This document shows, piece by piece, positions 60,257-64,000 of a stretch of DNA of 64,000 bases. The first letter of the stretch is position 1; each line of letters starts with the position of its first letter. The stretch is from a bacterium. GTDB lineage: Bacteria; JAHJDO01. Below the pieces are notes generated by a model. The model was given only the letters and a program-made list of their open reading frames with translations. It ran no database searches and was not told the DNA's origin. The DNA lies in the NCBI GenBank assembly GCA_030652805.1, contig JAUSPT010000032.1:62001-126000 (forward strand). The letters run 5' to 3'. Position numbers and translations under genes: made by a program.

Positions 60257-61256
60257 GCCAGTATTCTATCTTTATATTATTATCTTCTTCTCTTTGTAAA
60301 ACAACATCCACTTTTTTTGCAAGCTTACTATTATTTAACACACTTGTCACATTTGCTGTAAAAACACTTGAACATACTGTTAAATATTCTGTTTGTATGA
60401 GAGCAGTTAATATTTGCCTTTGTTCAGATGTTAATTGTTGATAATTATTTAAATTCGGGATAATACTCTCAAGTGTCTTGAAAGAATATAAATCCTCCTC
60501 TCCGCCATCCTGCCCTCTGTAGTCCAAGATTTGCTGCGTGAGCGTATCATCCATTCCCAAAGCAGCAAAGACTTCCTTTCCAGCAGTGTTTATATTAATC
60601 TTCCCATCTCCATAAATTGTGATATATGGTTTTAGCTTTTTAAATATCTCAGCCGTAATTCCCCTTATCAAATACATCTCCTCTAAACACTCAATTAAAT
60701 CGTTTTTACAATTATAAGGTACACTTAACCCCTGATAGAAATCTTCTTCTCCATCTCCTAAAGAATCTGAATCAAGCCAGTCAACAATATAGTCTGCAAT
60801 TACTGTATCTATATCAACTATCTCAAGAAGTTTTTTTATCTGGCTTAATCTAACTCCATCAACAACACCGTCTTTGACAAGTTTGTTAATATTAAGCCTT
60901 CTCTCCTCGTCAATCATCCCATATACGCTAGTCATGTCTTTATTATCATCTTCAATCTGATAACTAACTGTAAATGTGCCATCTCCTACACCTGCATTCT
61001 TAAATGCTTCTGGATTATTACTCCATGAATCATTAAGAGAGTCGTATATATATTCTTCCTCTGCTTTATCTCTATTTAGTTCATAACAGGCTCTCTTGAT
61101 ACCTGCCTTACATATATATAAGTTCTTGAGACTGCTGATATGATACTCAGTAAGCTTTATACCAACAGCTGTGTGATGGGCAAAACTAATTGCTAAAAGA
61201 GAAAGAATAGCTAAAATCCACAAGGTTATGATTAGGATAGAACCACGCCTATTCAT
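60246..61256 (-). CDS. gspK: GspK-type minor pseudopilin (normal size)
   Basis: 336 residues, prepilin start MNRRGSILIITLWILAILSLL without Glu5, and the GspK body: VYGMIDEERRLNINK, DWLDSDSLGDGEEDFY, GDGKININTAGKEVFAALGMD. It caps the pseudopilus tip with I and J. It is the canonical counterpart of the giant copy in locus 1. Overlaps gspJ by 8 bp. Confidence 0.93.
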   Translation of the reverse strand: MNRRGSILIITLWILAILSLLAISFAHHTAVGIKLTEYHISSLKNLYICKAGIKRACYELNRDKAEEEYIYDSLNDSWSNNPEAFKNAGVGDGTFTVSYQIEDDNKDMTSVYGMIDEERRLNINKLVKDGVVDGVRLSQIKKLLEIVDIDTVIADYIVDWLDSDSLGDGEEDFYQGLSVPYNCKNDLIECLEEMYLIRGITAEIFKKLKPYITIYGDGKININTAGKEVFAALGMDDTLTQQILDYRGQDGGEEDLYSFKTLESIIPNLNNYQQLTSEQRQILTALIQTEYLTVCSSVFTANVTSVLNNSKLAKKVDVVLQREEDNNIKIEYWHES

Positions 61257-61809
61257 ACGTTATCCCTGTATCAAATATTGGAATTTCTGTTATTGCCTCA
61301 AGAATATTATCCTCTTTACTCCTAATTGACAATTTCACTGCATATGGCAGGCTGCCTTCTTCCCATGAATCTTTCCATTCTTTCTCTACATCACAATAAG
61401 AAAAAATTAGTTCTTGAATGCCAGAAACCAGCTCCCTTTTCTTGTTTTGTCCTCTTAAACTCTCAGGATATGTCTGGGCATCTCTCATTATGTTACCGCT
61501 ATCCAAATAATAGCTAACTTTATAGATCTGAGTTATTAGATCCTTATCTTGATACACATCCCTTATCACGGGCATTGAAATATTGTGCTTTTCTCCCTCA
61601 AACTTAATCTCAGAAAACCTAGTCACGTTTCTCAGGTCTTTTGTCATCCTATTAAGTGCCATTTGCGAAGATTCAGGGAAACGTGTTTTCGCATCACCTT
61701 CATTCCATACCTTGATGCCTGAATACAAAGTGCTGTATACTGCGCTGACAATTACAGCAAAAATCAGAATTGCAATTAACAATTCCAATAATGTGAACCC
61801 TTTTCTCAT
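61249..61809 (-). CDS. gspJ: GspJ-type minor pseudopilin
   Basis: 186 residues, leader MRKGFTLLELLIAILIFAVI, body with ALNRMTKDLRNV and a beta-rich C-domain as in GspJ. ATGA overlap with gspI. Unlike the locus 1 J, its leader has no repeat insert. Confidence 0.88.
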   Translation of the reverse strand: MRKGFTLLELLIAILIFAVIVSAVYSTLYSGIKVWNEGDAKTRFPESSQMALNRMTKDLRNVTRFSEIKFEGEKHNISMPVIRDVYQDKDLITQIYKVSYYLDSGNIMRDAQTYPESLRGQNKKRELVSGIQELIFSYCDVEKEWKDSWEEGSLPYAVKLSIRSKEDNILEAITEIPIFDTGITYE

Positions 61810-62156
61810 TCTTCAGTCTCTCTTTCAAGATACGTCACCAGAGTTAATTTCTTTTCAATATTATTCTGATCCCATGACACGCTCAATACGGCTTCACTCA
61901 GGTCAGTATCTTCAATAACATTTGTATCCAGTTTCCATCTGTATTTCTCATCTTCTCCATGTGTATCTTCTAATCCATTTTCTATATCCCACATCTTTCT
62001 TTCTAAATAAAAGCCGGCATCTACGTAATTTACAATTGCTCTTGTCCCATTCAAACAGCTAACAAATGAATGTATGATGATTACTAAACCAAGAGATAAA
62101 ACAGCTACTGTTATCATTACCTCAAAAAGAAGAAAACCCTTTGAATATCTTGACAT
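61806..62156 (-). CDS. gspI: GspI-type minor pseudopilin
   Basis: 116 residues, MSRYSKGFLLFEVMITVAVL, body with FYLERKMWDIENG and SVSWDQNNIEKKLTLVTYL as in GspI. It overlaps gspH by 35 bp. Confidence 0.87.
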   Translation of the reverse strand: MSRYSKGFLLFEVMITVAVLSLGLVIIIHSFVSCLNGTRAIVNYVDAGFYLERKMWDIENGLEDTHGEDEKYRWKLDTNVIEDTDLSEAVLSVSWDQNNIEKKLTLVTYLERETEE

Positions 62157-62601
62157 AACCTGTGGTCTCTTTATTGGTTAAAGTATAAACTTCGCCATCT
62201 GCGCCTGATAAATGTATTGTTAATTCATCAGCTCTTCCATCTTGATAAAATACTGCATACGGTTTAGCACACTCCAGAAGTATGTTGGTGGAGAACCTCC
62301 TTTTTCTACCAAGCTTGTTATTTAGTGCAATAAATTTTTCTGGATTTAAGGGGTCTTTTGCTACACTGACCCAGTATTCTTTATTATTAACATCAAAATC
62401 TATCCTGTGAATTACCTGCTCCATAATTGCTCTCTCCTGCACATACTTAGTGAGCTTCGATATATCCCGACACAGGTTCCTAACCTGCAAATTATCAAAA
62501 GTATGTCTAAACAAAGGAGTAGATATTGCTGTAAGGATACTGAGTATGCTAATAACTAGAATCAACTCAATAAAGGTAAACCCTTTCTCCCGCATCTTCA
62601 T
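62122..62601 (-). CDS. gspH: GspH-type minor pseudopilin
   Basis: 159 residues from the ATG at 62601, which overlaps the gspG stop as ATGA. MKMREKGFTFIELILVISIL, then LTKYVQERAIMEQVIHRIDF of the GspH domain. The C-terminus is VKIFKGFSSF. Confidence 0.87.
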   Translation of the reverse strand: MKMREKGFTFIELILVISILSILTAISTPLFRHTFDNLQVRNLCRDISKLTKYVQERAIMEQVIHRIDFDVNNKEYWVSVAKDPLNPEKFIALNNKLGRKRRFSTNILLECAKPYAVFYQDGRADELTIHLSGADGEVYTLTNKETTGYVKIFKGFSSF

Positions 62602-63017
62602 TCGTTTGACGCACTCTCTTCCCAATTAGTAATATCATCCCCTCCGCCAACTACTCCGTCCGGTCCACAGGAGAAGAGGTCATAATCATCGCCATGCTCT
62701 CCAGGACACTTGTACTGATATGAACTACCCCATGGATCCGCTGGCATTTTTTTCTTAATATAAGGTCCCTTCCATGTCTCAAGCTCTGAAGGTTTCTCAC
62801 GTAATGCATTAAGCCCCTCTTCAGACGTAGGATATCTACCATTATCCAGTTCAAATAGCTCCAAGGCTACTGCAATATTTGCTTCAATATCTGCCTTCGC
62901 CGCTATAATCTTTGCCTGTTTGGACCTGCCTGCAAACCTTGGAGCCACCATTGCAATAAGCACACCAATAATAATAACAACAAGCATAAGCTCTATCAGA
63001 GTGAAACCATGTATTTT
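62598..63017 (-). pseudogene. gspG: gspG major pseudopilin, start cut off by IS110-family element
   Basis: The frame KIHGFTLIELMLVVIIIG to SASNE (about 139 codons) is a complete mature GspG with DPWGSSYQYKCPGEHGDDYDLFSCGPDG. Upstream of KIHG there is no usual start codon in native sequence; the frame runs into DNA antisense to the transposase, whose first in-frame ATG is at 63119 with no ribosome site. The insertion therefore removed the start and probably the operon promoter. It might still be made from 63119 with a 38-residue leader that prepilin peptidase could remove. Confidence 0.8.
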
Positions 63018-64000
63018 CTGTGCTAGGATTGAAGAACGAAAACGATAAACAGGTAATTTAACCTTAAAACAGGAGGAAAAGGAATGGATACAATTACGTA
63101 TGCTGGTGTGGATCTTCATAAAGATTCGATGACTATTGCTGTAACTAATTCTCTTTCTAACGACCCTTACAACGAAGCGAAGATTACTAAAATTCACTGT
63201 AAATGCGTTAACAAAGTCTCTGCCTTTTTTGCTGATCTTCCTCATCCATGTACAGTTGCTGTTGAGGCTGTTGGCTTCTACCACTGGTTCTGGGATCTGG
63301 TCAGTCCTCTTGCCTCTGATATCTATCTCCTGAATGCTGTTGAAGTCAGACGTTACGCAGGCAGGGACCCTAAGACTGACTCCAGAGATGCCAGACTTAT
63401 TGCGCGGCTTCTTGCTTCCAACGAAATTACTCATAATAGCAAGCTCTCTGTCTTTGTCCCCGACAATAACCTCAGACCTATCAGAGAACTTGCTCGCCAT
63501 CGTCATCAAACTGCCCGTTCCCTTGCTTGCTCTAAAAATAGATTCAGACGTATCACTCTCAAAGAAAACCTTCCAGGACCAAAAACTCTTGACGCTCATC
63601 ATGCTCTTCGCTGGATCAGAGGCTTTGAAAACAAAACTTCTGATATCCATAAATTTCAGCTTAGACAGCTTACTGATCAAATAATTTCTTTTGAAAGAGA
63701 TGTATCTGATATTGAAAGACAAATCCTTGACCTTACTAATAAAGCTGGTTATCAACCTCTTATGAAACTCCTTCAAACAATCCCAGGTATTGGTGATGTA
63801 GTTGCGTATACTATTATTGCAGAGATCGGCGATTTCTCCAGATTTCAAACTGCTGGACAAATCGCCTCTTTTGCAGGTCTTACTCCCAGAGTCTTTCAAA
63901 GTGGTGATTCCTGCAGGCATGGCAGTATTAATAAACAAGGACCTCCTAATCTTAGATGGGTTCTTCAGCAATCTGCATGGGTGGCTATTAGACACAGCGA
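63018..64000 (+). mobile_element. IS110-family (probably IS1111 group) insertion, right end beyond window
   Basis: Begins between about 63018 and 63070 and runs off the edge. Only about 70 bp precede the transposase ATG, too little for a 5' guide RNA, so its bridge RNA should lie 3' of the gene as in the IS1111 group. The exact left terminus cannot be set. Confidence 0.75.
63084..64000 (+). CDS. IS110-family transposase, C-terminus beyond window
   Basis: 305 codons visible. AGGAGG lies 8 nt before the ATG. RuvC-like DEDD residues: D10 in YAGVDLHKDS, Glu in VAVEAVGFYHWF, and the pair in GRDPKTDSRDARLIARLL (about 94-111). The C-terminal Transposase_20 part LLQTIPGIGDVVAYTIIAEIGD and GSINKQGPPNLRWVL with the catalytic Ser are present. 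The gene looks intact up to the edge, so the element may be active. Confidence 0.93.
   Translation, partial: MDTITYAGVDLHKDSMTIAVTNSLSNDPYNEAKITKIHCKCVNKVSAFFADLPHPCTVAVEAVGFYHWFWDLVSPLASDIYLLNAVEVRRYAGRDPKTDSRDARLIARLLASNEITHNSKLSVFVPDNNLRPIRELARHRHQTARSLACSKNRFRRITLKENLPGPKTLDAHHALRWIRGFENKTSDIHKFQLRQLTDQIISFERDVSDIERQILDLTNKAGYQPLMKLLQTIPGIGDVVAYTIIAEIGDFSRFQTAGQIASFAGLTPRVFQSGDSCRHGSINKQGPPNLRWVLQQSAWVAIRHS

Noticed and set aside
63018-63995. Minus-strand frame extending gspG by about 325 residues upstream
   Set aside because: It is antisense to a clear IS110-family transposase with RuvC-like and Ser catalytic motifs; composition is unlike a protein gene.

Overview
The window is AT-rich, gene-dense DNA from a bacterium. 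Kdo synthesis genes (kdsA, kdsD), type IV pilus/type II secretion machinery and a sigma54-type regulator point to a diderm. Composition, the abundance of short interspersed repeats and two pseudopilin operons resemble candidate-phylum genomes of the Omnitrophota kind. That placement is an impression without a database search, and no rRNA is present to settle it.

Layout. 1-12 kb (all minus): truncated GT-C glycosyltransferase, ferredoxin, nadK, kdsD, kdsA, ilvE, panC, panB, deoxynucleoside kinase, folK, dapB, dapA, FHA protein, prfB (with an intact +1 frameshift site). 12-26 kb (minus): pilus/secretion locus 1 = pilB, pilT, pilB2, pilC, NtrC-type regulator, histidine kinase, then a near-consensus sigma54 promoter reading into pilin and minor pseudopilins G-H-I-J and a 1040-residue K. 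26-42.5 kb (mostly minus): prmC, prfA, rpmE, tRNA-Cys and tRNA-Leu (plus), thymidylate synthase-like, bifunctional nuclease, lplA, sugar kinase, rarA fused to 5-formyl-THF cyclo-ligase, surA-like, ispA, xseB, rluD, tRNA-Thr, tRNA-Phe, TudS-like, DNA glycosylase, charged coiled coil, lhgO, yjbQ, folC, accD. 42.7-54 kb (plus): a catabolic-looking island from xylB to a DegT aminotransferase, fired from a promoter that shares its -35 region with the divergent accD promoter. 54-58 kb (minus): HpaI aldolase, aldo/keto reductase, hisC, hisD. 58-63 kb (minus): secretion locus 2 (O/M, M-N/L, K, J, I, H, G), whose gspG start is cut off by an IS110-family element running off the right edge.

Most striking theme. 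At least five kinds of short interspersed repeat sit at gene junctions or inside reading frames without breaking them: a 125-140 bp element (six copies, all in one orientation), a GGGC...GCCC palindrome (three), a CCCGAA...TTCGGG palindrome (two), a TTGCGAG...CGAAGCAA palindrome (two), a TTGAACAAGGG palindrome (one), and tandem 7-10 bp words. They supply C-terminal tails (DapB, histidine kinase, RarA fusion), linkers (kinase, regulator, PrmC), and above all the cleavable leader peptides of pseudopilins. The leader frames stay coupled to the upstream stop codon by overlapping ATGA/TAATG, so the repeats should really be translated there and then removed by prepilin peptidase.

Gene logic. Housekeeping genes form long runs with 1-20 bp overlaps or gaps, so transcription is polycistronic. 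The kinase/regulator pair between pilC and the pilins, plus the sigma54 site, predicts PilS/PilR-like control of the pilin operon. The plus-strand island carries its own AraC/PocR-type regulator and no transporter. Apart from gene junctions there is no gene-free stretch over 300 bp.
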